A stretch of 64,000 nucleotides of DNA from Rhizobiales bacterium 65-79 (GCA_001896885.1 MKRJ01000008.1:275871-339870), one strand, 5' to 3'. Counted from the first letter of the stretch, positions 53,864 through 62,650 are shown. Notes: generated by a model from the letters alone, not told the origin. Program-made: numbers and translations.

Positions 53864-54943
53864 TCAGGCCGCGTCGAAATCGAGCACCAGCTTTTCGGTG
53901 AGCGGCCGCGACTGGCAGGCGAGCGTGAAGCCCGCTTCCATTTCCCACGGCTGCAGCGAGAAATTCACCGCCATTTCCGCCTTGCCCTCGACCACCCGGC
54001 AACGGCAGGTGCAGCACATGCCGCCGGCACAGGAATAGGGAAGTTCGATGCCGGCCGCATGCGCCGCATCGAGCACGGTCTGCTGCGGTTCGGTGACGAC
54101 GAAGGAACGGCGCACGCCGTCGAGCACGACCTCCACCGGTACGCCCTTCGCCACCGCCTGCTCGACCTGGCGCGAGACCGGCCTTGGCCGCGGCGCGTCG
54201 CCCGAGGGCGTAAAGCGCTCGAAACGGATGCGGTCCTCCTCGACGCCGATCCCGCGCAGCGTTTTCGCGACATCGTCGATCATCGCGCCCGGGCCGCACA
54301 GGAATACGCCGTCGGCGCCCGCCGGGTCGATCAGACCGCGTTCGGCCAGCAGCCGGATGCGCTCCCCGTCGATGCGGCCGTTGAGGATATCGACGTCCTG
54401 CGCCTCGCGCGACAGCATGTGGACCAGCGTGAAGCGGCCGAGATAGCGGTCCTTCAGGTCCTCCAGTTCCTCGAGGAACATGATCGTATCGGTCGAGCGG
54501 TTGCCGTAGATCAGCGTGATGGTGCTCTCCTTCTCGTGGCCGAGCACCGTGCGCGCGATCGACAGCATCGGCGTGATGCCCGAGCCCGCGGCAACGAGCA
54601 GATAGTCATGCCGTCCGCCGACGAGCGCCGTGAAGCGGCCCTCCGGCGTCATCACGCGCATCGACTGGCCGACGGCGAGGCGCTCGTTGACGAAGCGCGA
54701 AAAGCGGCCGTCGGCCACCCGCTTCACCCCGACCCTCAGATGCGGATCGCCGGGCATGGAGCAGATGGAATAGGAGCGCCGTGCCTCCTCGCCGTCGATC
54801 CGGGCGGCAAGCGTCAGGTACTGGCCGGGCCGGAAGGCGAATTCCTCGGCAAGTTCCGGCGGCACGGCAAAGCCGATCGCCACCGCGTCCGGCGTGTCAC
54901 GGACGATCTCGGCGACGGTCAGTTCATGGAAGCGCGCTGCCAT
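53864..54943 (-). CDS. paaE: Phenylacetyl-CoA epoxidase reductase subunit
   Basis: A 359-aa reductase that passes electrons from NADPH via FAD and a 2Fe-2S centre to the PaaABC epoxidase. The N-terminal FAD domain has RRSYSICSMPGDPHLRVGVK, the NAD(P) domain LVAAGSGITPMLSI and FLCGPGAMID, and the C-terminal plant-type ferredoxin domain CAGGMCCTCRCRVVEGKAEM with the four cluster Cys. The ATG at 54943 is 9 bp after paaD. It is the last paa gene of the operon here. Confidence 0.95.
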   Translation of the reverse strand: MAARFHELTVAEIVRDTPDAVAIGFAVPPELAEEFAFRPGQYLTLAARIDGEEARRSYSICSMPGDPHLRVGVKRVADGRFSRFVNERLAVGQSMRVMTPEGRFTALVGGRHDYLLVAAGSGITPMLSIARTVLGHEKESTITLIYGNRSTDTIMFLEELEDLKDRYLGRFTLVHMLSREAQDVDILNGRIDGERIRLLAERGLIDPAGADGVFLCGPGAMIDDVAKTLRGIGVEEDRIRFERFTPSGDAPRPRPVSRQVEQAVAKGVPVEVVLDGVRRSFVVTEPQQTVLDAAHAAGIELPYSCAGGMCCTCRCRVVEGKAEMAVNFSLQPWEMEAGFTLACQSRPLTEKLVLDFDAA

Positions 54944-54952
54944 CGCGAAACC

Positions 54953-55720
54953 CTATATGCATTTGAAATAATCGAACGGCTCGCGGCAGGAATTGCAGCG
55001 GTAGAGCGCCTTGCAGGCGGTCGAGCCAAACTCGGAAACGCGTGAGGTATTTTCCGAGCCGCATTTCGGGCAATGGACTATCGTCTCGCCGAAAAGCGCG
55101 CGGACCGAATTCGCTGCCTTTTCCGGTGGCGCTATGCCGAAGGCGCGCAGTTTCTCCCGCCCCTCCGCCGTGATCCAGTCCGTCGTCCAGGCCGGCGAGA
55201 TGACGCGCTCCACGCGCGCGTCGAAGCCGGCCCCGCGCAAAGCCGCCTCGACCGAAAGCTCGATCGCCAGCACGGCGGGACAGCCGGAATAGGTCGGCGT
55301 CACCTTGGCCACCGCGACGCCGCTCTCGATTTCGACCGAGCGCAGGATGCCGAGATCGGCGATGGTCACGCACGGCACTTCCGGATCGAGCACGGAGGCG
55401 GCGGCCTGCCACGCCTTCGCGGCAGCATCGAGCCCCTTCGCACCCCCCCCTGGCCTGCCGGCCATCTCCCCCTCAAGAGCAGGGTAGCCGTATGTGGCCG
55501 AATTACCCCCACTCCGTCGCGCTTCGCGCGCCACCTCTCCCCCATTTTCGTGGGGTAGAGGAAGGGAATCAGGCCTTGCGGCCAGCGCTTCCTCTCCCCC
55601 GTCGATCGGGGGAGAGGTGGTCAGCGAAGCTGATCGGAGTGGGGGTCGAACTTCATCCGAGATTGCCTCGCGCACGAGGGTGATTCCGTAAGATGCCGTG
55701 CGATCCGGGAGCGCCCTCAC
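54953..55720 (-). CDS. paaD: Phenylacetate degradation protein PaaD with repeat-derived N-terminal extension
   Basis: PaaD (SufT/MIP18-like fold) assists iron-cofactor assembly of the epoxidase. The core (LDPEVPCVTIADLGILR, TPTYSGCPA, VERVISPAWTTDWIT) and C-terminal Cys pairs (CPKCGS, CNSC) are clear. With GTG 55720, which overlaps the paaC stop as GTGA, the protein is 255 aa, against about 165 for most PaaD; residues about 26-92 come from palindromic repeats (families B and A). Otherwise translation would begin at ATG 55465 inside the repeat (170 aa). No in-frame stop interrupts the insert. Confidence 0.85.
   Translation of the reverse strand: MRALPDRTASYGITLVREAISDEVRPPLRSASLTTSPPIDGGEEALAARPDSLPLPHENGGEVAREARRSGGNSATYGYPALEGEMAGRPGGGAKGLDAAAKAWQAAASVLDPEVPCVTIADLGILRSVEIESGVAVAKVTPTYSGCPAVLAIELSVEAALRGAGFDARVERVISPAWTTDWITAEGREKLRAFGIAPPEKAANSVRALFGETIVHCPKCGSENTSRVSEFGSTACKALYRCNSCREPFDYFKCI
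55443..55645. repeat. Composite palindromic repeat (family A half plus complete family B) in the paaD 5' region
   Basis: 55443-55480 is half of a family A element (CTGCCGGCCATCTCCCCCTCAA on the plus strand, cut into short pieces). 55506-55645 (about 140 bp) is a family B element: CCCCCACTCCG, a CGCGCTTCGCGCG hairpin, ACCTCTCCCCC, then spacer, CTCTCCCCCGTCGATCGGGG and GAGGTGGTCAGCGAAGCTGA, ending CGGAGTGGGGG. On the gene strand the frame stays open throughout. Confidence 0.85.
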
Positions 55721-56496
55721 CACACCGCTCCCGGATAGGTGCGCTGCATATATTGCAGATCGGCGAGCAGATAGCCCATCGCCTCGCCATGGCGGCCATG
55801 GCGGCCGCCGCTCTGCGCCCAGGGCGCGGCGGGGATTGCCAGCCCGGCCTCGACGAAGACCGCGCCGATCGTCCGGTCGAATTCCTGCCGGAGCGACGCC
55901 GGATCGGGCGCGACGCCCGCCGCCGCCATCGCCTCCGTCACCTCGTCCGTCTCGAACAATTCGCCAACATAGGGCGCGAGTTCCTCCGCCGCAGCCTTCA
56001 TCCGCCGCGCGCTCTCCTCGGTGCCGTCGCCGAGGCGCACCACCCATTCGCCGGCATGGCGGATATGATAGGCGACTTCCTTGACGGCCTTGGCCGCGAT
56101 GCCGGCAAGCGTCGCATCGCTGGAGGCCGTCATGGCGCGCCACATCGGCTCCATGAAGGCCGCGAAAGTGAGCTGCCGCAGCATGGTATGGGCGAAATCG
56201 CCGTTTGGCCGCTCGGCGAGCAGGCAGTTCCTGTATTCGCGCTCACGCCTCAGATAGGCGAAATCGTCCTCCGTGCGCCCCTCGCCTTCCACCTCCGCGG
56301 CATAGGCGTAGAGCGCCCTCGCCTGCCCGATGAGGTCGAGCGCCATGTTCGGCATGGCGAGGTCTTCTTCGAGCATCGGCGCATGGCCGCACCATTCCGA
56401 GAGCCGGTGGCCGAGGATCAGATGGTCGTCGGCGAGGCGCAGCAGGAATTCGAGGAGTTTTTCCCTGTCAGCCGTCGGGATTCCGGGCGCGGCCAT
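55717..56496 (-). CDS. paaC: Phenylacetyl-CoA epoxidase structural subunit
   Basis: A 259-aa ferritin-like helical protein that forms the stable heterodimer with PaaA in the multicomponent epoxidase. The start LLEFLLRLADDHLILGHRLSEWCGHAPMLEEDLAM (about 12-46) and KAVKEVAYHIRHAGEWVVRLGDG are typical; the metal ligands of PaaA are not fully retained, as in other PaaC. The ATG at 56496 overlaps the paaB stop by one base, and the stop overlaps the GTG of paaD. Confidence 0.95.
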   Translation of the reverse strand: MAAPGIPTADREKLLEFLLRLADDHLILGHRLSEWCGHAPMLEEDLAMPNMALDLIGQARALYAYAAEVEGEGRTEDDFAYLRREREYRNCLLAERPNGDFAHTMLRQLTFAAFMEPMWRAMTASSDATLAGIAAKAVKEVAYHIRHAGEWVVRLGDGTEESARRMKAAAEELAPYVGELFETDEVTEAMAAAGVAPDPASLRQEFDRTIGAVFVEAGLAIPAAPWAQSGGRHGRHGEAMGYLLADLQYMQRTYPGAVW

Positions 56497-56786
56497 CACA
56501 TATGCCCCACTTCGTCGGGAATGTCGTAGAAGGTGGGATGCCGGTAGATCTTCGAGGCCGCCGGCTCGAAATTCTCGGCCTTCTGCTCGGGATCGGAGGC
56601 CGTGATCGAGACGGACGGCACCACCCAGATCGAGGTGCCTTCGCCGCGCCGCGTATAGACGTCGCGCGCCGCCTGTAGCGCCATCACGGCGTCGGCCGCG
56701 TGCACCGAGCCGCAATGCTTGTGCGCCAGCCCGTTGCGCGGCCGGATGAAGACTTCCCAGAGGGGGATCTGGTTTTTGGTGGTCAT
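56496..56786 (-). CDS. paaB: Phenylacetyl-CoA epoxidase subunit B
   Basis: A 96-aa small subunit of the epoxidase complex. IPLWEVFIRPRNGLAHKHCGSVHAADAVMALQAARDVYTRRGEGTSIWVV is the typical PaaB sequence (in parts), and it ends PTFYDIPDEVGHM. The ATG at 56786 follows a spacer element of about 180 bp after paaA, which is unusual for this operon, where genes are normally adjacent. It overlaps paaC by 1 bp. Confidence 0.95.
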   Translation of the reverse strand: MTTKNQIPLWEVFIRPRNGLAHKHCGSVHAADAVMALQAARDVYTRRGEGTSIWVVPSVSITASDPEQKAENFEPAASKIYRHPTFYDIPDEVGHM

Positions 56787-56815
56787 CACATTACCTGCCT
56801 TTGGCCAAGCACATT

Positions 56816-56954
56816 CCCCTCTCCGTCTCGGCTTCGCCTCGACACCTCTCCCCAAAGGGGTGAGGAACCCAAGCTCTGAAACGCCGCGGACGCGGCGGGC
56901 TCGGTTCCTTGCCCCTTTGGGGAGAGGTGATTTGCGAAGCAAATCGGAGAGGGG
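56816..56954. repeat. Palindromic repeat, family B, between paaB and paaA
   Basis: About 139 bp with the same architecture as the copy in paaD: CCCCTCTCCGTCTCGGCTTC, a hairpin, ACCTCTCCCCAAAGGGG, spacer, CCCCTTTGGGGAGAGGTG and GCGAAGCAAATCGGAGAGGGG at the end. It fills the gap between paaA and paaB, and no gene is seen there. Confidence 0.85.
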
Positions 56955-56964
56955 TTTTCCATCA

Positions 56965-57960
56965 TCACTCCGCTGCCATCTTTGTTGCCGCCTCGCGCGC
57001 GCGGCGCTTTTCGGCATGCGCCAGCGCCGCCTCGCGCACCCAGGCACCCTCTTCCCAGGCCTTGCGCCGCGCTTCGATGCGCTCGCGGTTCATCGGGCCG
57101 CCACCCTTCACCACGCGCCAGAACTCGTCCCAGTCGATGGGGCCGAAATCGTAATGGCCGCGCTCCTCGTTCCATTTCAGATCGGGATCGGGCATGCGAA
57201 GGCCGATGAAATCGGCCTGCGGCACGGTCGCGTCGACGAATTGCTGGCGAAGCTCGTCATTGCTGAAGCGCTTGATCTTCCATCTGGTCGACTGGTCGCC
57301 GTGCTGGCTGTCGCTATCGTGCGGGCCGAACATCATCAGCGACGGCCACCACCAACGGTTCAGCGCATCCTGCGCCATTTCCTTCTGCTCCGCCGTGCCC
57401 CGCGCGAGCGTCATCATGATCTCGTAGCCCTGGCGCTGGTGGAAACTCTCCTCCTTGCACACCCGGATCATGGCGCGCGCGTAGGGCCCGTAGGAGCAGC
57501 GGCAGAGCGGCATCTGGTTCATGATCGCCGCGCCGTCGACCAGCCAGCCAATGGCGCCGATATCGGCCCAGGTCAGCGTCGGGTAGTTGAAGATGGAGGA
57601 GTATTTCGCCTTTCCGGCAAGGAGCTCCTCGGTCATCTCCTCGCGAGAGACGCCGAGCGTCTCGGCGGCGGAATAGAGATAAAGGCCATGGCCGCCCTCG
57701 TCCTGCACCTTGGCGAGCAGCGCGGCCTTGCGCCGGAGCGACGGCGTGCGCGTGATCCAGTTGCCTTCCGGCAGCATGCCGACGATCTCGGAATGCGCAT
57801 GCTGGCCGATCTGGCGGATGAGCGTGCGGCGATAGCCTTCCGGCATCGGATCGTTGGGCTCGATCTTCTCGTCGGCGTCGATGCGCGCCTGAAAGGCTGC
57901 GAGGAAGGCTTCGTCCTCGTCCGTTTCGGTTTTCGCGCCGATCAGGCCCTGGCTGTACAT
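56965..57960 (-). CDS. paaA: Phenylacetyl-CoA epoxidase catalytic subunit
   Basis: The 331-aa di-iron subunit that epoxidises the phenyl ring of phenylacetyl-CoA in aerobic degradation. Ferritin-like helices include [37 protein letters not shown] with ExxH iron ligands, [18 protein letters not shown] with the second ligand set, and [17 protein letters not shown]. The ATG at 57960 is preceded by GGAGGAGA. It is the first gene of the paaABCDE operon; other paa genes (paaK, paaG, paaZ) are not in the window. Confidence 0.97.
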   Translation of the reverse strand: MYSQGLIGAKTETDEDEAFLAAFQARIDADEKIEPNDPMPEGYRRTLIRQIGQHAHSEIVGMLPEGNWITRTPSLRRKAALLAKVQDEGGHGLYLYSAAETLGVSREEMTEELLAGKAKYSSIFNYPTLTWADIGAIGWLVDGAAIMNQMPLCRCSYGPYARAMIRVCKEESFHQRQGYEIMMTLARGTAEQKEMAQDALNRWWWPSLMMFGPHDSDSQHGDQSTRWKIKRFSNDELRQQFVDATVPQADFIGLRMPDPDLKWNEERGHYDFGPIDWDEFWRVVKGGGPMNRERIEARRKAWEEGAWVREAALAHAEKRRAREAATKMAAE

Positions 57961-58330
57961 CGCATCTCCTCCATGCTGGCATGGCCGACGGTTATATGTA
58001 ACAAAAATCCATGAATATTGCAAGTTTTCGTAACATGTTTTCTGGGGAACGATGAGCGAATCCGGCCCAGGATTCGGCGTTGACCAGGCCGTGCGGACGT
58101 CCTCTCCAGCGGCAGGCGCATGGCCTTCGTCCGCGCCGGGCAGTGCGCGACGGGCGACGCCCGCGCGGCAATCCCGGCGACGATGGCGTTCGCCTGCATG
58201 GAGGAATGACCGAACCGGCGCATGCCTGCGGCGTCGGGTCCGGTCGCATTCCGCGCACCTTGCAAAGTGCGCGGCGGCATATCATGTGGGTGCTGGGCCA
58301 AGACAACCGGGCCCGGGCGCAGGAGCTTCC
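57961..58330. other. Intergenic region between paaA and the DUF1289 gene
   Basis: 370 bp. It holds the paaA promoter/operator region (separate entry, 57991-58034). From about 58040 to 58320 I see no convincing gene, RNA or repeat; open frames there lack start signals and are antisense-type. Confidence 0.55.
57991..58034 (-). promoter_or_regulatory. paaA promoter and candidate operator
   Basis: On the minus strand TTGCAA (58023-58018) and TACATA (58000-57995) are separated by exactly 17 bp. GTTATATGTAAC (57991-58002) is a near-palindrome overlapping the -10, and TAACATG with TGTTAC recurs around 58027-58036. Such dyads at a paa promoter could bind a PaaR/PaaX-type repressor, whose gene is not in the window. 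Confidence 0.6.
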
Positions 58331-58564
58331 GTGACGACAATCGAATCCCCGTGCATTCTCGTTTGCTCGATCGACATGAAGACGGGCTATTGTTTCGGCT
58401 GCGGCCGCACGCGGGACGAAATCGGGGCGTGGTTGACCATGACGCCCGAGGCAAGACGGCGGGTGATGGGCGAACTCCCGGCGCGGCTTGCCACCGTGGA
58501 GCGGCGTCCGCGCAGGGAAACGCGCCGCGCCCGCATGGCGCGCGAACGAGGCTCCGCGGGATGA
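58331..58564 (+). CDS. DUF1289 protein
   Basis: A 77-aa protein with the DUF1289 cysteine motif: SPCILVCSIDMKTGYCFGCGRTRDEIGAW (residues about 6-34, four Cys) and a basic C-terminal helix rich in Arg (RRPRRETRRARMAR). Function is unknown; the Cys set may bind a metal. The GTG at 58331 has AGGAG 5-6 bases upstream. Its stop overlaps the start of the aspartic protease gene by 4 bp, so the two are translationally coupled. Confidence 0.85.
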   Translation: MTTIESPCILVCSIDMKTGYCFGCGRTRDEIGAWLTMTPEARRRVMGELPARLATVERRPRRETRRARMARERGSAG

Positions 58565-59280
58565 GGCTCGCCATGCGCGATCGGCTGTTATGGTTCGTGC
58601 TGGCCGTCATCGGGATCGCCCTGATCCTGCTCGTCGCCAACAATGACGGCGGATCGACCTTCGGCATCGGCAACGATGCCTTCGGCCGCGGAATCTATCT
58701 GGCGCTCTGGGGGCTGGTGATCGCCGCGGGCGTCGTCGTCTCCCGCCGCACCATGGGCAATGCGATGCGCAATCTCGCCGTCTGGATCGTCGCGATGCTC
58801 CTGCTCGTTGCGGGATATCAGTACCGCTACGAATTGCAGGATGTCGCCTATCGCGTGACCGCCGGGCTCGTTCCCGGCAGTCCGCTCTCGTCGGTGGATG
58901 GCAAGGGCCGCGTCGTCGTGACGCTGCAAAAGCTCGACAACGGCCATTTCGGCGTTCGCGCGCAGGTCAACGGTGCCTCCGTCGCGATGATCGTCGATAC
59001 CGGGGCGACGCGCACGGTGCTGACAGCGCTCGACGCCAGCCGCGCCGGCATCGATACGGCCAGGCTCGACTATAATCTGCCGGTGATGACGGCGAACGGC
59101 CCCGCCCAGGCGGCGAGCGCCACCGCCGGCGAGATTTCGGTCGGCGCGATCAGGCGCCGGCACATGGCGGTGCTGGTCGCCGCGCCCGGCAGCCTCGGAG
59201 AGAGCCTGCTCGGCATGAACTTCATCAATTCGCTTTCCGGCTTCGACATGCGCGGCGACCGCATGATCCTGTACGATTGA
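58561..59280 (+). CDS. Membrane-anchored retroviral-type aspartic protease (clan AA, TIGR02281-like)
   Basis: A 239-aa protein. About three membrane segments (residues 8-25, 42-58, 72-85) precede a periplasmic aspartic-protease domain with IVDTGATRTVLT (catalytic Asp, about 147) and the flap-like GMNFINSLSGF region at the end. Such single-domain proteases would act as dimers; substrates are unknown. Start ATG 58561 or 58573. It is coupled to DUF1289 upstream, and is convergent with dusA. Confidence 0.85.
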   Translation: MRLAMRDRLLWFVLAVIGIALILLVANNDGGSTFGIGNDAFGRGIYLALWGLVIAAGVVVSRRTMGNAMRNLAVWIVAMLLLVAGYQYRYELQDVAYRVTAGLVPGSPLSSVDGKGRVVVTLQKLDNGHFGVRAQVNGASVAMIVDTGATRTVLTALDASRAGIDTARLDYNLPVMTANGPAQAASATAGEISVGAIRRRHMAVLVAAPGSLGESLLGMNFINSLSGFDMRGDRMILYD

Positions 59281-59282
59281 GG

Positions 59283-60269
59283 CTAGGCCGCTTCTTCCTC
59301 GCGCACTGGGCGGACGGCCGCGAAAGCCCTGCGCAGCACGTCCGGGCCAGCGCCGGGCCGCGTCGCCTCGGTCGAGAGGACCTGCCGGTAACGCCGCGCG
59401 CCGGGCAGGCCGTGGAAAAGCCCGACCATGTGGCGGGTGACATTCGCCAGCCGCCCTCCCCGCGCGATATGCCGTTCCGCATACACCGCCATCTTCTCGA
59501 TGACATCGCGAAGGTCGACGGGCACGGCCGGCGCCCCTAGGATTTCGTCGAGGCCGGCCAGCATTCCGGGTTCGTGATAGGCGGCACGCCCGAACATGAC
59601 CCCGTCGACATGTGCGAGGTGATGGACGGCTTCCTCGGCGGTCCGGATGCCGCCATTGATGCCGATGAAGCGCTCGGGACAGCGCTCCTTCAGCCGATAG
59701 ACGCGGCCGTAATCGAGCGGCGGAATTTCGCGGTTCTCCTTCGGGCTCAGCCCTTCCAGCCACGCCTTGCGGGCATGCACCCAGAGCGCGTCCGAGCCGG
59801 CGGCGAAGGCCGCGTCGGCCAATGCGTCGAGTGCCGTCTCGGGGTCCTGCTCATCGACGCCGAGGCGGCATTTCACCGTGACCTGAGCGCGGACCGCCTC
59901 CTTCATCGCCGCGACCGAGGCGCCGACGATTTCCGGCGTGCGCATCAGGCACGCGCCGAACGTGCCCGACTGCACGCGGTCGGACGGGCAGCCGACATTG
60001 AGGTTGATCTCCGAATAGCCGAATTCCGCGCCGATCCGCGCCGCCGCGGCGAGCTTCGCCGGATCGGAGCCGCCGATCTGCAGGGCCACCGGCTGTTCCT
60101 CCGGGGAAAAGCTCAGCAGCCGCTCGCGGTCGCCATGGATCACGGCATCCGCCACCACCATCTCGGTATAGAGGACGGCCTTGCCCGTCAGTTGCCGGTG
60201 AAAGAACCGGCAATGACGATCGGTCCAGTCCATCATCGGCGCGATGGCTATTTTCTTCTGGTGTATCAA
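59283..60269 (-). CDS. dusA: tRNA-dihydrouridine synthase A
   Basis: FMN-dependent reductase (328 aa) that makes dihydrouridine at positions 20/20a of tRNAs. APMMDWTDRHCRFF opens the TIM barrel (10-23), YSEINLNVGCPSDRVQSG carries catalytic Cys94, and KCRLGVDE, GINGGIRT and MFGRAAYHEPG follow. The TTG at 60269 gives a product of the usual DusA length; the frame continues upstream through sequence with no good start. It lies 2 bp from the stop of the convergent protease gene. Confidence 0.93.
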   Translation of the reverse strand: MIHQKKIAIAPMMDWTDRHCRFFHRQLTGKAVLYTEMVVADAVIHGDRERLLSFSPEEQPVALQIGGSDPAKLAAAARIGAEFGYSEINLNVGCPSDRVQSGTFGACLMRTPEIVGASVAAMKEAVRAQVTVKCRLGVDEQDPETALDALADAAFAAGSDALWVHARKAWLEGLSPKENREIPPLDYGRVYRLKERCPERFIGINGGIRTAEEAVHHLAHVDGVMFGRAAYHEPGMLAGLDEILGAPAVPVDLRDVIEKMAVYAERHIARGGRLANVTRHMVGLFHGLPGARRYRQVLSTEATRPGAGPDVLRRAFAAVRPVREEEAA

Positions 60270-60400
60270 GTACCTGTCGCCGTTTCCTGAGCCCGCCCTA
60301 ATCGATGCGTCCCTCCCTCGCGCCGTCCCGCCGCCGCAGGTCCGGGAGAATTGCGGGCCGGCCATTAGCAAAATGGCAATCCCGATCGCTTATTGAGGGC

Positions 60401-61519
60401 ATGAACAGCGGGGTGCAACGGTCAGATATGCTCGACGGCAGCATCGGTCAATCGCGGGCCGTTTACCGAAGCCGCGAACTCTCGGCCGCGATCGCGGCCT
60501 CCTTCTGGCGGCATCGCTATCTCTATGCCGTCTCGCTGGCCTCGCTGGCGCTCGCCGTCGTCGTCGGGCTTGCGACCGGCAACCTGCCGGATTTCGGCGT
60601 CATCGAGGAGTTCGGCTTCTATCTCCTCGTGGCGTTCTGGATCGGCGGATGCGGCTTCGCCATCTTCCGCATCCTCTGGCTCGCCTTCATCGCGCGCGAT
60701 CCCGCGCCGAGCCGCGCCTTCTTCCAGTCCTTCGCCCGCTTCTTCGGCGACCGCGAGCGGATCGCCAACAGCATCAACGGCCTGGCGGTGCTTTTCATCT
60801 TCGCCACCGCCTTCTCGGTGCTGAAGGGCGCGATCGCCGTGCTGGTGCCGTTCAAATGGGATCTCGCGCTCTCCCATCTCGACAAGGCGCTGCATTTCGG
60901 CCACGCGCCCTACGAATATCTGGGCTTCCTGCTCAATCATCCGGCGATCGTCTTCGGCTTCAACTTCGCCTATAATTTCTGGTTCATGGTGATGATCGCT
61001 ATGTTCTTCACCTCGGCCATCGCCATGCGCGACAGCCTTCTTCGCCACCAGTTCATCCTCTCCTTCATGCTCGTCTGGCTTCTTGCCGGCTTCTTCGTCG
61101 CGATGGGCTTCTCCTCCGCCGGGCCGTGCTATTTCGCCCGACTCGGCCTCGGCGACGACTACAAGCCGCTCATGGATACGCTCGGGCTGGCCAACCAGAC
61201 CTTCCCCATCTGGTCGATCTCCACGCAAGACATGCTCTGGAGCGGCTATACGGGCGCGTCGACGGGCAGCATCGGCATCTCGGCCTTTCCCTCGCTGCAC
61301 GTGGCGACCGCCGTGCTCTTCGCGATTTACGGTTCGTGCCGATGGGGCCGCATCGGCCTCCTGCTCTGGGCTTTCGCGGCGACGATCCTTGTCGGATCGG
61401 TCGTGCTCGGCTGGCACTATGCCGTCGATGGCTATGCCGGCGCCCTGCTTTCGATCCTGATCTGGAAGGCAGCGGGCTTCTGGCTGAGGCGCCATGGCCC
61501 GGAAGGCCTCGCGGCCTGA
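60401..61519 (+). CDS. PAP2-family membrane phosphatase/transferase
   Basis: A 372-aa integral membrane protein of the PAP2 superfamily, probably inositol-phosphotransferase-like (PAP2_3). Six or more membrane segments are visible; the phosphatase motifs SAFPSLHVATAV and GWHYAVDGYAGA provide the two active-site His residues, with the Asp next to the second. Substrate likely an undecaprenyl- or phosphatidyl-type lipid phosphate, not determinable here. Start ATG 60401 (GAGGGC upstream); ATG 60428 is an alternative. Confidence 0.85.
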   Translation: MNSGVQRSDMLDGSIGQSRAVYRSRELSAAIAASFWRHRYLYAVSLASLALAVVVGLATGNLPDFGVIEEFGFYLLVAFWIGGCGFAIFRILWLAFIARDPAPSRAFFQSFARFFGDRERIANSINGLAVLFIFATAFSVLKGAIAVLVPFKWDLALSHLDKALHFGHAPYEYLGFLLNHPAIVFGFNFAYNFWFMVMIAMFFTSAIAMRDSLLRHQFILSFMLVWLLAGFFVAMGFSSAGPCYFARLGLGDDYKPLMDTLGLANQTFPIWSISTQDMLWSGYTGASTGSIGISAFPSLHVATAVLFAIYGSCRWGRIGLLLWAFAATILVGSVVLGWHYAVDGYAGALLSILIWKAAGFWLRRHGPEGLAA

Positions 61520-61520
61520 A

Positions 61521-61871
61521 TTATCCGGTCGCCAGCAGCAGGATGGCGAACACCGCTTCCGCCGCGACGATGCCGATGATGATCTTGCGCCCGAGCGCCA
61601 GATAGGCGGCGAAGCCGGCCGCCACGGCGACGACCCTTATCGCCACCGGCGTGGTGGCGAGTGCGCCGGTCGGGAAGAAGATCAAATTGCCGACGACGCC
61701 CGCGACCAGTGCCGTGGCAACCGCCCGGACGACGACCAGCACTTCGGAATCCTCCCCCAGCCGGCCGCCGAAGACGACGCCGAGATAACGCCAGCAATCG
61801 GTCACCGCCCATCCGGCGATCAGGATGAAGAGGAAGGGCCACCACCAGGCGTCGATCGAGGAAAAATTCAT
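61521..61871 (-). CDS. azlD: AzlD-family branched-chain amino-acid exporter subunit
   Basis: A 116-aa protein with four membrane segments, AzlD/YgaH-like. It partners the AzlC subunit to export branched-chain amino acids or analogues. DAWWWPFLFILIAGWAVTDCWRYLGVVFGGRL and RAVATALVAGVVGNLIFFP are typical. The ATG at 61871 overlaps the azlC stop by 4 bp (ATGA). Substrate is inferred from the family. Confidence 0.85.
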   Translation of the reverse strand: MNFSSIDAWWWPFLFILIAGWAVTDCWRYLGVVFGGRLGEDSEVLVVVRAVATALVAGVVGNLIFFPTGALATTPVAIRVVAVAAGFAAYLALGRKIIIGIVAAEAVFAILLLATG

Positions 61872-62608
61872 GCCGCCGCCTTCCGCCTGAAGAGACGGTA
61901 GAGCGCATAGCCGCCGAAACCGCCGACGAATCCCGCGCCGAGAAGGTCGAAGCCCGGTGCCACCACATGGAAGATCGGACCGAAGGCGACGCCGAGGAGC
62001 ATGGCGTAATGCGTAGCGCTTTCGCGGGCCGAGCCCCAGAGCGAGGTGATGAAATAGATCGGCGTCAGCAGGAAAAGACCTGCCGATACCCCCGACGGCA
62101 GGTGCGGCGCCGCCAGATAGACGATGACCACCACCACCATGTTGACCAGGACCAGCGTCGAGCCCATGCCGGCATAGAAGACGGCGCGCCGCTCGCGCGG
62201 CACGTCGGGCAGGCGCTCCGCCGCCAGCACCCAGGACGTCACGGCGACGAAATGCGAGAGCAGGAACAGCGTCCATTTGCGGGTCGATCGGCCGCGCAGT
62301 TCCGGCGTCAGCGCCATCACCATCGGCATCAGGCGGATCGACGACAGGCCGACCGCGAAGGCGGTCGCCGCCAGCGAACTGCCGGAAAGCACGCAGCCGA
62401 CCAGCACGACCTGCGCCGGCAACGCCCAGACAATGCCTGTCATATAGACGGTCTCGGCCATCGTCAGTCCGGCTTCATGGGCAAGACCGGCGAAGCCGAC
62501 GAACGCGCTCACCAGGATGAGCAGAGGAACCGAAACGGTCGCAAGCACCCCGCGAAAGAACCAGGATGCGCCGCCCTGCCGTGAAATGGTTTCGGTCTGC
62601 TCCAGCAT
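61868..62608 (-). CDS. azlC: AzlC-family branched-chain amino-acid exporter subunit
   Basis: A 246-aa AzlC/YgaZ-like protein with about seven membrane segments. Characteristic are VSAFVGFAGLAHEAGLTMAETVYMTGIVWALPAQV and the MVMALTPELRG stretch (about 93-104), plus LGVAFGPIFHVVAPGFDLLGAGFVGGF near the C-terminus. Co-encoded with azlD, it forms the amino-acid exporter. The first ATG at 62608 is used; no ribosome-binding site can be judged strongly. Confidence 0.88.
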   Translation of the reverse strand: MLEQTETISRQGGASWFFRGVLATVSVPLLILVSAFVGFAGLAHEAGLTMAETVYMTGIVWALPAQVVLVGCVLSGSSLAATAFAVGLSSIRLMPMVMALTPELRGRSTRKWTLFLLSHFVAVTSWVLAAERLPDVPRERRAVFYAGMGSTLVLVNMVVVVIVYLAAPHLPSGVSAGLFLLTPIYFITSLWGSARESATHYAMLLGVAFGPIFHVVAPGFDLLGAGFVGGFGGYALYRLFRRKAAA

Positions 62609-62650
62609 CGGGGGCGGTTAGCACGTGAGGTTCGAAGGAGTGTAGTCCAA

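Noticed and set aside
54953..56143. A single 396-codon protein joining the paaC antisense-like region to PaaD
   Set aside because: Upstream of 55720 the frame runs inside paaC, which is the real gene there; only the part from GTG 55720 is plausible.
57942..58673. Minus frame spanning the paaA-DUF1289 intergenic region
   Set aside because: No good start, overlaps the paaA promoter region and the DUF1289 gene on the other strand, and has no recognisable content.
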